Source: Candidatus Binatia bacterium
Lineage (GTDB): Bacteria; Desulfobacterota; Binatia; Bin18
DNA: 58,111 nucleotides
NCBI GenBank assembly: GCA_022826945.1
Contig: JAJDTY010000010.1
Coordinates: 1-58,111 of the forward strand
Direction: 5' to 3'
Shown: positions 7,873-16,244 of the stretch, piece by piece
How the letters are laid out: each line of letters begins with the position of its first letter
Numbering within the stretch: position 1 is the first letter of the stretch
Notes under the pieces: generated by a model
The model's database searches: none
Told to the model about the DNA's origin: nothing
Seen by the model: the letters and a program-made list of their open reading frames with translations, nothing else
Program-made: the position numbers and the translations under genes

Positions 7873-9183
7873 TCATTGAGCGGGTGGTGAGGGTGCCAGT
7901 CTGGGATTCTTGGCAAACAGAAAGCAGAGACCACCCAGGAAGCTGCACGCCGCCAGAACCCAAAAAGCCAGGGTATAATCCCCGCGGACGTCACGTATCC
8001 AGCCGGCAAAGGGTGGCGCGACAAGCATGAGAATATTCATCGGGACAGTAGACAGTCCGAGAATCTTGCCAAAGGACGTTTGCCCAAAATAGTCGCCCCG
8101 AATCGCCACCGTGAGCGGGTTCCGTCCACCGAATCCGATGCCAAAGAGGACGGCGAAGAGGACAAGCATAGGGGTCGAAGTCGAGAACGTCAGCACGACC
8201 GTGCCAGCCGCCTGGAGCGACGAGAAGATAAACAGGGCGATCCGCTTGGGCATGCGGTCGCCGACATAGCCGCCCACGAGCTGAAAAACCATGGAGATAG
8301 CCGTATACACGGAGACGAGCCAGGCCGTCGTCTGAACCGAAAAGCCCGCATCCTCCATCAGCAGTCCCAGGTGGGCCATGATGGCCAAGAGCACCATGGA
8401 GGTAAAGCCGTGGCCAAAGGAGATGAGCCAGAAGGCGGGTGTTCTGAGTGCCTGGGCGGCGGTCAGGTCGGGACTGGGGGCGGGGCTGATAGGCTGGGAT
8501 TTCACCGGACGACGTGCTTCGTCCGTTTGCCGCATCGGTCCGCCATCGGGTAGCAGGTCATAGTCCTGCGGTCGGTCACGGATGAGCCGCGCAAGCGGGA
8601 CCGCAACAACAACGGTGAAGACCGCAAGCAGCAGAGCAGTCATCCGCCAGCCGAGACGCTCGTAGTCGGGATCAATGGCCCAGGCAATTGTCGGGACGAG
8701 GAATAATGCCCCCAAGCGACTGCCGACATTGGCCCAGCCGACCGCACTGGCCCGGCGCCGGACAAACCAGTGGTTCAGCATCGTCATGAGCGGCAGCCAG
8801 CCGCCAAACCCCTGGCCGACCGCCATGACAACATAGGCGAGGTAAAACATCCACAGGCTGTCGATCTGACTTAACAACAGGAACCCGGCGGCCAGAAAAA
8901 AGAGACCCATAATGACCATACGGCGCGTGCCGAGGCGATCGGTCAGATACCCTTCGACTGGGCCCATGAGGCCTCCCTCAATGCGGGTAAACGTCAGAGC
9001 CAAGCCGAGTTGGGTCCGACTCCAGCCGAACTCTCGCTCCAGAGCAACGGCCCACACGCCCATAGCGTGAAACAGTGGGACATGGGCCAGCATCATGATG
9101 AAGCCGCTGAGTGCGACTAACCACCACCCGTAAAAGACGCGCGGTTTTTGGTCCAAATCGGGAGTCAATGAAGGGGTATCCAT
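7873..9183 (-). CDS. MFS transporter (OFA/monocarboxylate-type)
   Basis: About 436 residues with twelve predicted hydrophobic segments. The signature KPRVFYGWWLVALSGF at the start is typical of the oxalate/formate antiporter-monocarboxylate carrier branch of the major facilitator superfamily, and EGYLTDRLGTRRM is the loop 2-3 motif (G-x3-D-R-x-G-x-R-R). A second copy of this motif in the C-terminal half is GGYVGDRMPKRIA. Expected role: inner-membrane uptake or export of a small organic acid. I use the ATG at 9183; a GTG at 9210 is also in frame and neither has a convincing ribosome site. It may be the first gene of a leftward unit with the kinase-like and DHOD-like genes (95-base gap). Confidence 0.85.
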   Translation of the reverse strand: MDTPSLTPDLDQKPRVFYGWWLVALSGFIMMLAHVPLFHAMGVWAVALEREFGWSRTQLGLALTFTRIEGGLMGPVEGYLTDRLGTRRMVIMGLFFLAAGFLLLSQIDSLWMFYLAYVVMAVGQGFGGWLPLMTMLNHWFVRRRASAVGWANVGSRLGALFLVPTIAWAIDPDYERLGWRMTALLLAVFTVVVAVPLARLIRDRPQDYDLLPDGGPMRQTDEARRPVKSQPISPAPSPDLTAAQALRTPAFWLISFGHGFTSMVLLAIMAHLGLLMEDAGFSVQTTAWLVSVYTAISMVFQLVGGYVGDRMPKRIALFIFSSLQAAGTVVLTFSTSTPMLVLFAVLFGIGFGGRNPLTVAIRGDYFGQTSFGKILGLSTVPMNILMLVAPPFAGWIRDVRGDYTLAFWVLAACSFLGGLCFLFAKNPRLAPSPPAQ

Positions 9184-9375
9184 ACGATATGCTGCACTGC
9201 GGCCCAACACACCTGCTCGGTGCGCGAAGTGTCCAAGCCTATCGCGTTGGTACGCGGCTCAACAAGTGGAGTTCGTCTGAGCAACGGCATCCCATGAGGG
9301 CTCAACGACCTGTTGAGAGGGGAGTTGTATGGGCCTCGCCCTAGCGTTTAAGCATGGAAGCGCTATAGTACTAGC

Positions 9376-10287
9376 GTGCTTATTGGGCTTGCTGCTGTTG
9401 TGTGCGGGTTCGTATGGGGCATGATCCACGGCCAGGTCTGGCCGCAACTGAATATCCGCTGGATGGCGAGGGCTGCTCGATCCCTCCAAGGTGTTCATAA
9501 ACGCCCCAATCGTCGTCTGAAAGCCGTTCGTCCCACCTCCTTCCGCGCTCCGCAGAAGTTTCTGACTGCCCTCCTTGGAACGGTCGTCACCGGCTGGCTT
9601 CTCGCTGTCCTTGCCGTCGACTGGTCTTTCCTGGTGCCGTACTCGATTGGACTGTTCGCCGGTTTCTCTCCTGCTTTCATTCTCGCCTATTGGCGTGTGT
9701 GTGCCCTCGTTGGGGGAGTGCTGCTTGTTGGCGCGACAGGAGTGCTGCTCTATGACGATACGTATGATCCCGGTGAGCACGTCCGTGTGACAGAGACGGA
9801 AAACGAGCAGAAGGCGCCCGATCAACACGCGAGCCCACAACCGGCCCGGTCCCCCTTACCCTCACCGCCTTCTGTGGAAAAGGACACAGCAATCCCAAAG
9901 GGTGAAGCAACATCCAAGGAGGAAGGAGCCTCGAAAGAGATTGTCCTACGGGGAATTCCTTTCGCCTTTAACGACCAAACGGTTCGACCGGAATTTCTGC
10001 CGGAACTGAATGAGACGGTTCGTATTCTCAACGACAACCCGACGCTCTCCGTCCTCATCGAGGGCTACGCTGATGCGGTTGGCTCCGAATCCTCTAACTT
10101 GAGACTCTCCCGTGCGCGGGCGGAAGCGGTTCGCGACTATCTGGTAGCGAGTGGGATTGCCGCCGATCGCCTCCGAGTCGTAGGGTGGGGAGAAATCGAT
10201 CCTCTGGCACCCAACGCCAGAGATGACGGCTCGGACAATCCGGAAGGCAGAGCCGTCAATCGCCGCGTCGAACTCTCGGTTGAATAG
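9376..10287 (+). CDS. OmpA-domain protein with N-terminal membrane segments
   Basis: 303 residues. The N-terminal third has three hydrophobic stretches (about residues 1-18, 62-85 and 88-125), a Pro/Ser/Glu-rich linker spans about 130-185, and the last 115 residues form an OmpA/MotB peptidoglycan-binding domain: FAFNDQTVRPEF, LSVLIEGYADAVGS, LRLSRARAEAVRDYL and NRRVELSVE. The domain would hold peptidoglycan in the periplasm while the N-terminal segments sit in the inner membrane, unlike classical OmpA with its beta barrel. Start GTG at 9376 is weak and has no ribosome site; the true start may lie further in. Divergent from the MFS gene, convergent with the MBL gene. Confidence 0.75.
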   Translation: MLIGLAAVVCGFVWGMIHGQVWPQLNIRWMARAARSLQGVHKRPNRRLKAVRPTSFRAPQKFLTALLGTVVTGWLLAVLAVDWSFLVPYSIGLFAGFSPAFILAYWRVCALVGGVLLVGATGVLLYDDTYDPGEHVRVTETENEQKAPDQHASPQPARSPLPSPPSVEKDTAIPKGEATSKEEGASKEIVLRGIPFAFNDQTVRPEFLPELNETVRILNDNPTLSVLIEGYADAVGSESSNLRLSRARAEAVRDYLVASGIAADRLRVVGWGEIDPLAPNARDDGSDNPEGRAVNRRVELSVE

Positions 10288-10292
10288 GCGGT

Positions 10293-11216
10293 CTATGATC
10301 CGCTGAGAGGGGCGATGGGAATCGTCTCCGCCAGCGTCGGCGTTTTTCCTGCTTTTTCTGAAAAACGTCCGGCGGCGACTACGTCGTCGTGAGAAAACGA
10401 AACCCATAAATTTTTCTGTCTAGCCTCGGCGTAGAGCCGTTTTTTCGCAGCGATCGTCGCTAACGGGTCAGTATCATACGCGGCGTTCCAGGCGAGACGC
10501 AGGTGAGCGGTCGTCGGCACGATATCGGCGAAGTGAATCAAGCCGGTTCCATCCATTTCAATAATGACGCACTGGTGCGGGCTGGTATGGCCGCCCGAGA
10601 CGGTTGTGCGAACCTGAGCGGTCAGCGTCGTGTCACCGTCGATGAGGTCAATGTTTGTAAGTGGCTCCAGGCATTCCGGGGCGTGTCGGTAGGCCGCGGC
10701 AAGACGTTCGTCCGGTGGATGGGTTGCCAGCTCCCACTCCGCCCGTTGCAGAACCACACGAGCGTTGGGAAAAGTCGGGGTGAGCGTGCCATCGTCCGCC
10801 TTATCAATAACACCGCCCAGATGATCAAAATGGAGATGGCTCAACACGACATGGGTCACGTTTGCCCTTGTGTAGCCGAGGGCGTGAAGCTGGCCGGTCA
10901 AACCACTGCCGCGCTGGGGGGTAAAGAATTGTTGCTCGCGTTCACTCAGCCGATTCCCGATGCCGGTATCAACGACGATGAGCTCACTTCGAGTCACAAT
11001 CAGTGGACAGGTCAGACTCATGGTAATGCGCCCGCGTTCGTTGGGTCGCTTCTCCCGTTGCCAGACTTCACGCGGGACAATCCCGAACTGCGCGCCGCCG
11101 TCATCCCACCACAGTCCGTCGTTCAAAAAGTGAATGGTGATATCACCGGCTTTCAGCATGGGGCCGACTATAACCGAGCCCAAAAGGGAAGACAAACTCC
11201 GTTTCATCGCTTCCAT
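10293..11216 (-). CDS. Metallo-beta-lactamase-fold hydrolase
   Basis: 307 residues. The zinc motif H127-x-H129-x-D131-H132 is intact in SHLHFDHLGG, and later ligands are SGGHTSPHQCV, LIHFADIVP and WVSFSHDDVV. This layout with an N-terminal ITIHFLNDGLWWDDGG resembles N-acyl-homoserine-lactonase-like and related quorum-quenching or ester hydrolases, but the substrate cannot be assigned. The start is uncertain: ATGs at 11216 and 11207 and another at 11159 are in frame, none with a clear ribosome site. It is divergent from the nitrile-hydratase-like operon with about 60 bases between, so the two could share regulation. Confidence 0.85.
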   Translation of the reverse strand: MEAMKRSLSSLLGSVIVGPMLKAGDITIHFLNDGLWWDDGGAQFGIVPREVWQREKRPNERGRITMSLTCPLIVTRSELIVVDTGIGNRLSEREQQFFTPQRGSGLTGQLHALGYTRANVTHVVLSHLHFDHLGGVIDKADDGTLTPTFPNARVVLQRAEWELATHPPDERLAAAYRHAPECLEPLTNIDLIDGDTTLTAQVRTTVSGGHTSPHQCVIIEMDGTGLIHFADIVPTTAHLRLAWNAAYDTDPLATIAAKKRLYAEARQKNLWVSFSHDDVVAAGRFSEKAGKTPTLAETIPIAPLSGS

Positions 11217-11278
11217 TTGCGCGACTTTTGAGGCAGATAGAGTACAAAGACCCGCCCAAAAAAGGGAAGGATGATCGC

Positions 11279-11602
11279 ATGCCGGGTATACATGACCGTG
11301 GGGGCTGGCCTGATGCCGGACCCATCAACAAGGCGGAACATGAACTGTCGTTCTGGGAGAAACGGACCGACGCACTCCTCGTGCTGTTGAGTAGTGCGGA
11401 CCGGCGCGTGATCCGGGTCGATGAGCTACGGCGGGCGATCGAAAGTCTGCCGCCCGAGGCGTATGAAGCCATGGGGTATTACGAGCGCTGGATCAGCGCG
11501 ATTGAAACCCTTCTAATCGAGAAAAACGTTCTCACCAAGGCTGAGATTGACCGTAAGGCGGAACAAATCGTGGAGCAGCGGAAGATCGAAACGACTGAGT
11601 GA
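11279..11602 (+). CDS. Nitrile hydratase beta subunit, N-terminal half as a separate subunit (SCNase beta-like)
   Basis: 107 residues from ATG 11279. The start MPGIHDRGGWPDAGPI is the hallmark N-terminus of nitrile hydratase beta subunits, and YEAMGYYERWISAIETLLIE is the helical segment that contacts the alpha subunit. The protein stops before the SH3-like C-terminal half of a normal beta subunit (about 220 residues), which is encoded separately downstream. Thiocyanate hydrolase and toyocamycin nitrile hydratase use such split beta chains. A nitrile-hydratase activator protein is an alternative, since activators are homologous to this half, but the MxGIHDxGG start favours a structural subunit. 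A TTG start at 11228 is also in frame; GGGAAGGA before 11279 supports the later one. Confidence 0.8.
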   Translation: MPGIHDRGGWPDAGPINKAEHELSFWEKRTDALLVLLSSADRRVIRVDELRRAIESLPPEAYEAMGYYERWISAIETLLIEKNVLTKAEIDRKAEQIVEQRKIETTE

Positions 11603-11626
11603 AGTCCGGCTTGAAAGGAGGAAGAG

Positions 11627-12412
11627 ATGGGGCGTCTCGATGGTAAAGTCGCATTCATTACCGGGGCGGGGTCAGGTATTGCCCGCTCTGCCGCCCGAAT
11701 TTTTACCCAAGAGGGGGCAAAGGTCGCCATTGTCGAACTGAAACCAGAACTCGGCCGTGAAACCGAACGCCTGGTCCGTGACGCTGGTGGAGAGGCGGTC
11801 TTCATAGAAACCGACGTCACCAAAGAAGAGAGTGTGAAAAACGCCATCGACCAAACGGTGGCGCGCTATGCCGGGCTCGACATTCTGTATAACTGTGCGG
11901 GGGGATCAATTGCCGAGGACACGACGGTGACCGAGGTGGATATGTCGGTCTGGCAGCATACCCAGTCGCTCGACTTGCTCGGCCCGTTTCTGTGCTGCCG
12001 GCACGGGATTCCCGAACTCGTCAAGGCCGGTGGTGGCGCGATTGTCAATATGTCCTCCGTCGTCGCTTTGCGGGGATCGTTTCCACTGCATGTCTATACC
12101 GCGGCCAAGGGTGGCGTTATTGCTTTTACCCAGGTGCTCGCCGGGACGTATGCTAAGGATAAAATTCGCGCCAATGTGATCTGTCCGGGGGTGATTATGA
12201 CCGACCGGGTGCGGCAGCGCCTGGGGGTAGACCGGCCGCCGGCCGCCGGCCAGTCCGGTGTCGTCAACCTGGAATCCCAATTGAAGAAGTATCCGTTCTC
12301 TGTAGGCGAGCCTGAAGATATTGCCCGGGTGGCTCTCTTTCTGGCCTCGGACGAAGCTCGCATGATGACCGGTGCCGTCGTGCCGGTTGATGGCGGGCTG
12401 TCGGCCTACTAG
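11627..12412 (+). CDS. Short-chain dehydrogenase/reductase embedded in the nitrile-hydratase operon
   Basis: 261 residues, classical SDR length. The cofactor loop T12-G-A-G-S-G-I-A-R, the NxAG strand (here YNCAGG at 89-93), Ser143/144, and the catalytic Y157-x3-K161 (VYTAAK) are all present, and the C-terminus MMTGAVVPVDGGLSAY is standard. The acidic residue after strand 2 (VAIVELKPE) favours NAD over NADP. AGGAGG at 7 bases before the ATG is strong. It lies between the two halves of the split beta subunit, 24 bases from the first and 6 from the second, so it is certainly in the same transcript. It may oxidise an alcohol or aldehyde upstream of the nitrile or the hydration product. Confidence 0.9.
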   Translation: MGRLDGKVAFITGAGSGIARSAARIFTQEGAKVAIVELKPELGRETERLVRDAGGEAVFIETDVTKEESVKNAIDQTVARYAGLDILYNCAGGSIAEDTTVTEVDMSVWQHTQSLDLLGPFLCCRHGIPELVKAGGGAIVNMSSVVALRGSFPLHVYTAAKGGVIAFTQVLAGTYAKDKIRANVICPGVIMTDRVRQRLGVDRPPAAGQSGVVNLESQLKKYPFSVGEPEDIARVALFLASDEARMMTGAVVPVDGGLSAY

Positions 12413-12418
12413 GAATGG

Positions 12419-12733
12419 ATGGGGACGATGCAGTATCAACCAGGGGACCGGGTGCGTATCCGAGTTGCCACCCCGTCCGGTCATTACCGGACGCCAGCCT
12501 ATATTCAGGGCAAAGTCGGCGTTATCGAGGCCGTCCACGGCGCGTTCCGTAACCCTGAGACGCTGGCGTATGGCGGAGACGGACGTCCCAAGCAGACGCT
12601 GTATTTAGTCCGTTTCGATCAAACTCATATCTGGGCACACGCTGAATCCGCCGAGTCTCTCCCTTTCTGTCAGAACGACCGGCTATTGATTGATATCTAT
12701 GAACACTGGCTGGAGCCAGCTCCCGAGGAGTAA
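12419..12733 (+). CDS. Nitrile hydratase beta subunit, C-terminal SH3-like half as a separate subunit (SCNase alpha-like)
   Basis: 104 residues. The start QYQPGDRVRIRVATPSGHYR and then TPAYIQGKVGVIEAVHGAF are the conserved SH3-barrel start of the nitrile hydratase beta C-terminal half (RF.GD.V.......GH.R.P.Y.RG..G.I...HG.), ending in LIDIYEHWLEPA, also typical. It corresponds to the alpha chain of thiocyanate hydrolase. The ATG at 12419 is used; a second ATG at 12428 is possible. It starts 6 bases after the SDR stop and ends 3 bases before the alpha gene, so translation is probably coupled. It should assemble with the 11279 protein and the alpha subunit into one heterotrimeric unit. Confidence 0.85.
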   Translation: MGTMQYQPGDRVRIRVATPSGHYRTPAYIQGKVGVIEAVHGAFRNPETLAYGGDGRPKQTLYLVRFDQTHIWAHAESAESLPFCQNDRLLIDIYEHWLEPAPEE

Positions 12734-12736
12734 GCA

Positions 12737-13366
12737 ATGCACGAACACGACGCGCCCGACTCTCACCTACCGCTTGAAGAGGATGCTGAGCTGACCTATT
12801 ACGAGCAGCGGGTAGAAGCCATTCAGGCCCTGCTGATCGAAAAGGGACTGCTGAGCGCGGACGACGTGCGGCGGGCGGTCGAAGATATGGATGCCCGCTC
12901 GCCCGCAGTCGGAGCGCGGGTGATTGCACGCGCCTGGGTCGAGCCGCACTTTAAGCAACACCTGCTTGCCGACGCCAAGGCGGCGATTGCCGCGCTGGGC
13001 ATTGACGTGGACACCTGGAGTACGCTGGTGGCAGTGGAGAACACGCCGACTATTCATAATGTCGTGGTGTGTACCCTGTGTTCCTGCTATCCTCGGTCTC
13101 TCCTTGGCGTGCCGCCCGACTGGTATAAAAGTCTCAATTACCGAGCCCGAGTGGTGAAAGAGCCGCGGACCGTCCTCAAAGAATTCGGCCTGGAACTTGC
13201 GCCCGATATCGAGGTCCGGGTGTACGACAGTACGGCCGATATGCGCTACCTGGTGATTCCCCAGCGGCCGGCTGGAACCGAGGGTATGAGCGAGGAGGCA
13301 CTCGCCGAGTTGGTCACCCGGGACAGTATGATCGGGGTCACACAGGCCCGGGAGCCGAAGAGATGA
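12737..13366 (+). CDS. Nitrile hydratase alpha subunit, cobalt type (or thiocyanate hydrolase gamma)
   Basis: 209 residues. Catalytic subunit that hydrates nitriles to amides, or hydrolyses thiocyanate in the SCNase branch. The metal centre is V111-C112-T113-L114-C115-S116-C117; Thr between the first Cys and Leu is typical of non-corrin cobalt enzymes, while iron enzymes have Ser. C115 and C117 would be oxidised to sulfinate and sulfenate. Downstream, RARVVKEPRTVLKEFGLEL, DMRYLVIPQRPAGTEG and VTRDSMIGVT are standard for both branches. After the centre this protein has CYPRSLLGVPPDWYK where I recall nitrile hydratases usually having Trp-Pro. The N-terminal extension to residue 40 is Glu/Asp-rich. 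No amidase gene is visible nearby. Confidence 0.9.
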   Translation: MHEHDAPDSHLPLEEDAELTYYEQRVEAIQALLIEKGLLSADDVRRAVEDMDARSPAVGARVIARAWVEPHFKQHLLADAKAAIAALGIDVDTWSTLVAVENTPTIHNVVVCTLCSCYPRSLLGVPPDWYKSLNYRARVVKEPRTVLKEFGLELAPDIEVRVYDSTADMRYLVIPQRPAGTEGMSEEALAELVTRDSMIGVTQAREPKR

Positions 13367-13386
13367 AAGGGACGCCCTCACTCCGC

Positions 13387-14271
13387 TTACTGTGAGATTT
13401 TCATTCGCTCGGCAAAAGCGCGCATTTCCTCAATAACGGCATCGGTCTCGGCGCTCAGCGGCAGCATATAGAGCACATCAACGCCGGCAGCGCGATACGC
13501 CTCAAGCTCTTTGTCGCCAGCCCTATTGGAGAGGGCAAGCGCGGTAATCTCCAATGCGTTAAAATCGCGGCTGGCCTCGTCCATAAGGCCCTTGATTTGA
13601 TCCAGCAGACCGGGAATGCGCTCAGGCAAGACCAGGCCACAGTGCCAGCCATTGCCGAAAGCGGCCACGCGTCTTAACGCCGGCTTGGATTCTCCCCCAA
13701 CCCAGATGGGCGGATGAGGCTTTTGGAGCGGGCGGGGCAAGACGTTGACGTCTTCCTGCAACTCGACGAATTTCCCGGAAAAACGGGGCGAGTCCTGCGT
13801 CCACAAGGCCTGCATCATGGCAATATATTCACGCGTGCGGGCGCCCCGTTCTTTGAAGGGGATGTTCAGCAGACGGAATTCGTCTTCCAACCAGCCGACC
13901 CCAATGCCCATGATAAAGCGTCCGCCGGACAACACATCAATGGTGGCCACGCGACGCGCAACATCAAAGGGGTGCCGATACGGCACAATCACAACGCTGA
14001 TCCCGAGGCGGACCCGTTCCGTAATCGCCGCCAGAAAGGCCATGGTGTCGAACGGGTCCAGCCAGACCATCTCGGTGTATACCGCATACGGCGTCTTACC
14101 GCCGACATATTCATCATAGGGCCAGGGGGAGCTAATCTGTTTGGGAATGACAATATGGTCGCCGATCAGGAGCGAATCAAAGCCCAGGTCTTCTGCGGCA
14201 GTGGCGAGTTTTTTGAGCGAGTCGCGTTGGGATACGGACGCGCCGCCGCCGAGTTGAATGCCATGTTTCAT
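13387..14271 (-). CDS. LLM-class F420-dependent-type oxidoreductase (TIGR03619-like)
   Basis: 294 residues from the ATG at 14271, chosen because a strong AGGAGGG site lies 5 bases upstream; an in-frame start at 14337 gives a non-family leader. Landmarks are LGFDSLLIGDHIVIP, RVRLGISVVIVPYRHPF, GRFIMGIGVGWLEDEF and RPLQKPHPPIWVGGE, which match the single-domain F420-dependent group rather than true luciferases. Likely role: hydride transfer to or from a small substrate using reduced F420 or flavin. It is convergent with the nitrile-hydratase-like operon (20 bases between stops) and transcribed alone. Confidence 0.85.
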   Translation of the reverse strand: MKHGIQLGGGASVSQRDSLKKLATAAEDLGFDSLLIGDHIVIPKQISSPWPYDEYVGGKTPYAVYTEMVWLDPFDTMAFLAAITERVRLGISVVIVPYRHPFDVARRVATIDVLSGGRFIMGIGVGWLEDEFRLLNIPFKERGARTREYIAMMQALWTQDSPRFSGKFVELQEDVNVLPRPLQKPHPPIWVGGESKPALRRVAAFGNGWHCGLVLPERIPGLLDQIKGLMDEASRDFNALEITALALSNRAGDKELEAYRAAGVDVLYMLPLSAETDAVIEEMRAFAERMKISQ

Positions 14272-14360
14272 GCTGCCCTCCTTTTTGGATTCAATCCTTT
14301 TTGTCAGTGTGGTAACGGAAAGACCACACCAGAACAAGGAGCGGCTGTGAGACGACGATC

Positions 14361-14993
14361 ATGAACGAACCAGATGTCACCCTGACCGATTATGCCCTCA
14401 CGCTGGAATGTGGGCTGTTTGCCTATTGGCTGCTCGTCCATGGTCAGGCAGAAAACCCGCTGCGTCTCTGGTTTGCCGTCTTTTTTGCCTCAATCGGCGT
14501 GGCTGCCTTCAGTGGCGGAACGGTCCACGGTTACTTCCCCAACGCGGACACCTTCGGCCATAGCATCCTGTGGGGAGCGACTCTCATCGCGATTGGGGTC
14601 ACCGCACTGTGTGGCTGGATCATCGGCGCGCGACTCTATTGCTCGGAAAGCGTAGCCGCCTGGATTCAGTACGGCGCTATTGCGTTTTTCGTTCTCTACT
14701 GCGGGGTCGTGCTGTTCGTCACACGTGAGTTTCTGTTCGCCGTTTTATACTATCTGCCGGCGACGCTTTTCCTGTTGATTGTTTATGGTCTGGTGTATCA
14801 ACAGGGGCGTGAGGTGGCGGTTTTGATCGGCCTGCTCGGCCTCGTCCTGACCTTGGCTGCCGCGGGAATACAGCAAGCGCAGTGGAGCCTTCACCCGGTA
14901 TACTTGAGCTATAATGCTCTCTACCATGTAGTCCAGGCGGTGGCGCTCTTTTTCATATACTGGAGTGCGCGCTGGCTGGTTATCGTGCGTTGA
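14361..14993 (+). CDS. Seven-segment integral membrane protein, unknown function
   Basis: 210 residues almost entirely of hydrophobic stretches, about seven, at roughly residues 12-28, 32-52, 67-90, 98-118, 120-145, 150-170 and 180-205. Short loops hold conserved-looking His residues: GTVHGYFP in the first loop, HSILWG, and LHPVYLSYNALYHVVQ before the last segment. His-containing seven-segment proteins of this size include TMEM86- and ceramidase-like hydrolases; I can only say the pattern resembles them, and a DUF6962-type membrane protein is another possibility. No good ribosome site precedes the ATG. It lies 33 bases before the mechanosensitive channel gene and is probably co-transcribed with it. 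Confidence 0.65.
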   Translation: MNEPDVTLTDYALTLECGLFAYWLLVHGQAENPLRLWFAVFFASIGVAAFSGGTVHGYFPNADTFGHSILWGATLIAIGVTALCGWIIGARLYCSESVAAWIQYGAIAFFVLYCGVVLFVTREFLFAVLYYLPATLFLLIVYGLVYQQGREVAVLIGLLGLVLTLAAAGIQQAQWSLHPVYLSYNALYHVVQAVALFFIYWSARWLVIVR

Positions 14994-15026
14994 GACCCGT
15001 TATTCACACACCGGACAGAGGCAGGT

Positions 15027-16157
15027 ATGGAATTCTCACGCCTTTTCGCCGACAAGCCTGACTGGATCACCTCGTGGCTGGTCCAGATTGTTGTTATTGT
15101 TTTCCTCACCCTCGCGTTGCATTTCATTTTGCGGCGGCTCCTCAACCGCTTGCATCACAAAGCCCTGGACTCGCATGACTATTGGGACGATGCGTTCGTC
15201 AAGGCGCTGCAAAGACCGCTGGTTTTTCTGGTGCTTTTCGGCGGCCTAAGTCTGGTTCTTGAGACGATCCGGCTACAGGCCGACCTCACGTTTCTTCCGG
15301 CGCTCAACTCCGCGCGTCTACTGGGCATCGTGGTCCTGGTTGCCTGGTTTTTGATCCGTCTCATCAGAGAGGGAGAAGAGGCGATTATCGCCAAATATGA
15401 GGACACGGACCAAGCCTACGACCGCACCACCATGGATGCCGTTGCCAAGCTGCTGCGCCTGACGGTGACGGTTATCGCGACCTTAGTGCTCTTGCAGACG
15501 CTGGGAGTGAGCGTCGCCGGAGTGCTGGCGTTTGGCGGGATTGGCGGTCTTGCCATTGGTTTTGCCGCCAAGGACTTATTAGCCAATTTCTTCGGGGGCC
15601 TGATGCTCTATCTTGATCGTCCGTTTGCGGTGGGCGATTGGATCCGCTCCCCGGATCGCGAGATCGAGGGAGACGTTGAGCAGATCGGTTGGCGACTGAC
15701 ACGTATCCGCACCTTTGATAAGCGGCCGTTATACGTCCCGAACGCGGTCTTTGCCACGATCGCGGTGGAGAATCCCTCACGGATGTTGAACCGGCGCATC
15801 TATGAGACGATCGGCATCCGCTATGACGACGCCAACAAGATGGGACCTATTGTCCAGGCGGTTGAGCGGATGCTGCGTTCCCATCCCGAGATCGATACCT
15901 CGCGGATCCTGATGGTTAATTTCAATACCTTTGCGCCGTCGTCCTTGGATTTCTTTGTCTACACGTTTACCAAGACGACGGATTGGGCTCACTACCATCA
16001 GGTCAAGCAAGACGTGCTACTGAAAATCCTGGGGATTATCGAAGCGCACGGCGCCCAGGCCGCCTTCCCCACCTCCACGATTCATATGCCTGAGGGGCTA
16101 TCGGTTCAGCCCGCCGGGAATGCGGAAGATCTGCTTCCGCATTCCCAAACTCGATAG
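15027..16157 (+). CDS. MscS-family mechanosensitive ion channel
   Basis: 376 residues. Three to four N-terminal membrane segments (about 14-35, 65-85, 93-112, 140-160) precede the pore helix, which carries the Gly/Ala pattern GGIGGLAIGFAAKDLLANFFGG, slightly diverged from MscS; FAVGDWIRS begins the beta domain and DKRPLYVPNAVF is the family's conserved 'R.L..PNS' segment. Such channels open under membrane tension and release solutes on osmotic downshock. The size is closer to YnaI/YbdG than to MscS (286). The ATG has a good AGGCAGG site. The end of the gene forms a perfect 13-bp hairpin. Confidence 0.9.
   Translation: MEFSRLFADKPDWITSWLVQIVVIVFLTLALHFILRRLLNRLHHKALDSHDYWDDAFVKALQRPLVFLVLFGGLSLVLETIRLQADLTFLPALNSARLLGIVVLVAWFLIRLIREGEEAIIAKYEDTDQAYDRTTMDAVAKLLRLTVTVIATLVLLQTLGVSVAGVLAFGGIGGLAIGFAAKDLLANFFGGLMLYLDRPFAVGDWIRSPDREIEGDVEQIGWRLTRIRTFDKRPLYVPNAVFATIAVENPSRMLNRRIYETIGIRYDDANKMGPIVQAVERMLRSHPEIDTSRILMVNFNTFAPSSLDFFVYTFTKTTDWAHYHQVKQDVLLKILGIIEAHGAQAAFPTSTIHMPEGLSVQPAGNAEDLLPHSQTR
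16116..16146 (+). terminator. Perfect 13-bp hairpin at the end of the mscS-type gene
   Basis: Bases 16116-16128 (gggaatgcggaag) pair without mismatch to 16134-16146 with a 5-base loop. It lies inside the last codons of the channel gene. No U-run follows, so a factor-independent terminator is doubtful; it may protect the mRNA end. Confidence 0.4.
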
Positions 16158-16244
16158 CCTTGCCAGCGCAGACCGGATCACCAGTCAAGTTTGACTCGTA
16201 TCAGGAGGCAGGATATCCGTTTCCTTAAGTAAGAGGGAAGAGAG

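Noticed and set aside
9259..9840. 193-codon minus-strand frame opposite the OmpA-domain gene
   Set aside because: Composition and lack of motifs mark it as a shadow, although the OmpA-domain gene's own start is weak.
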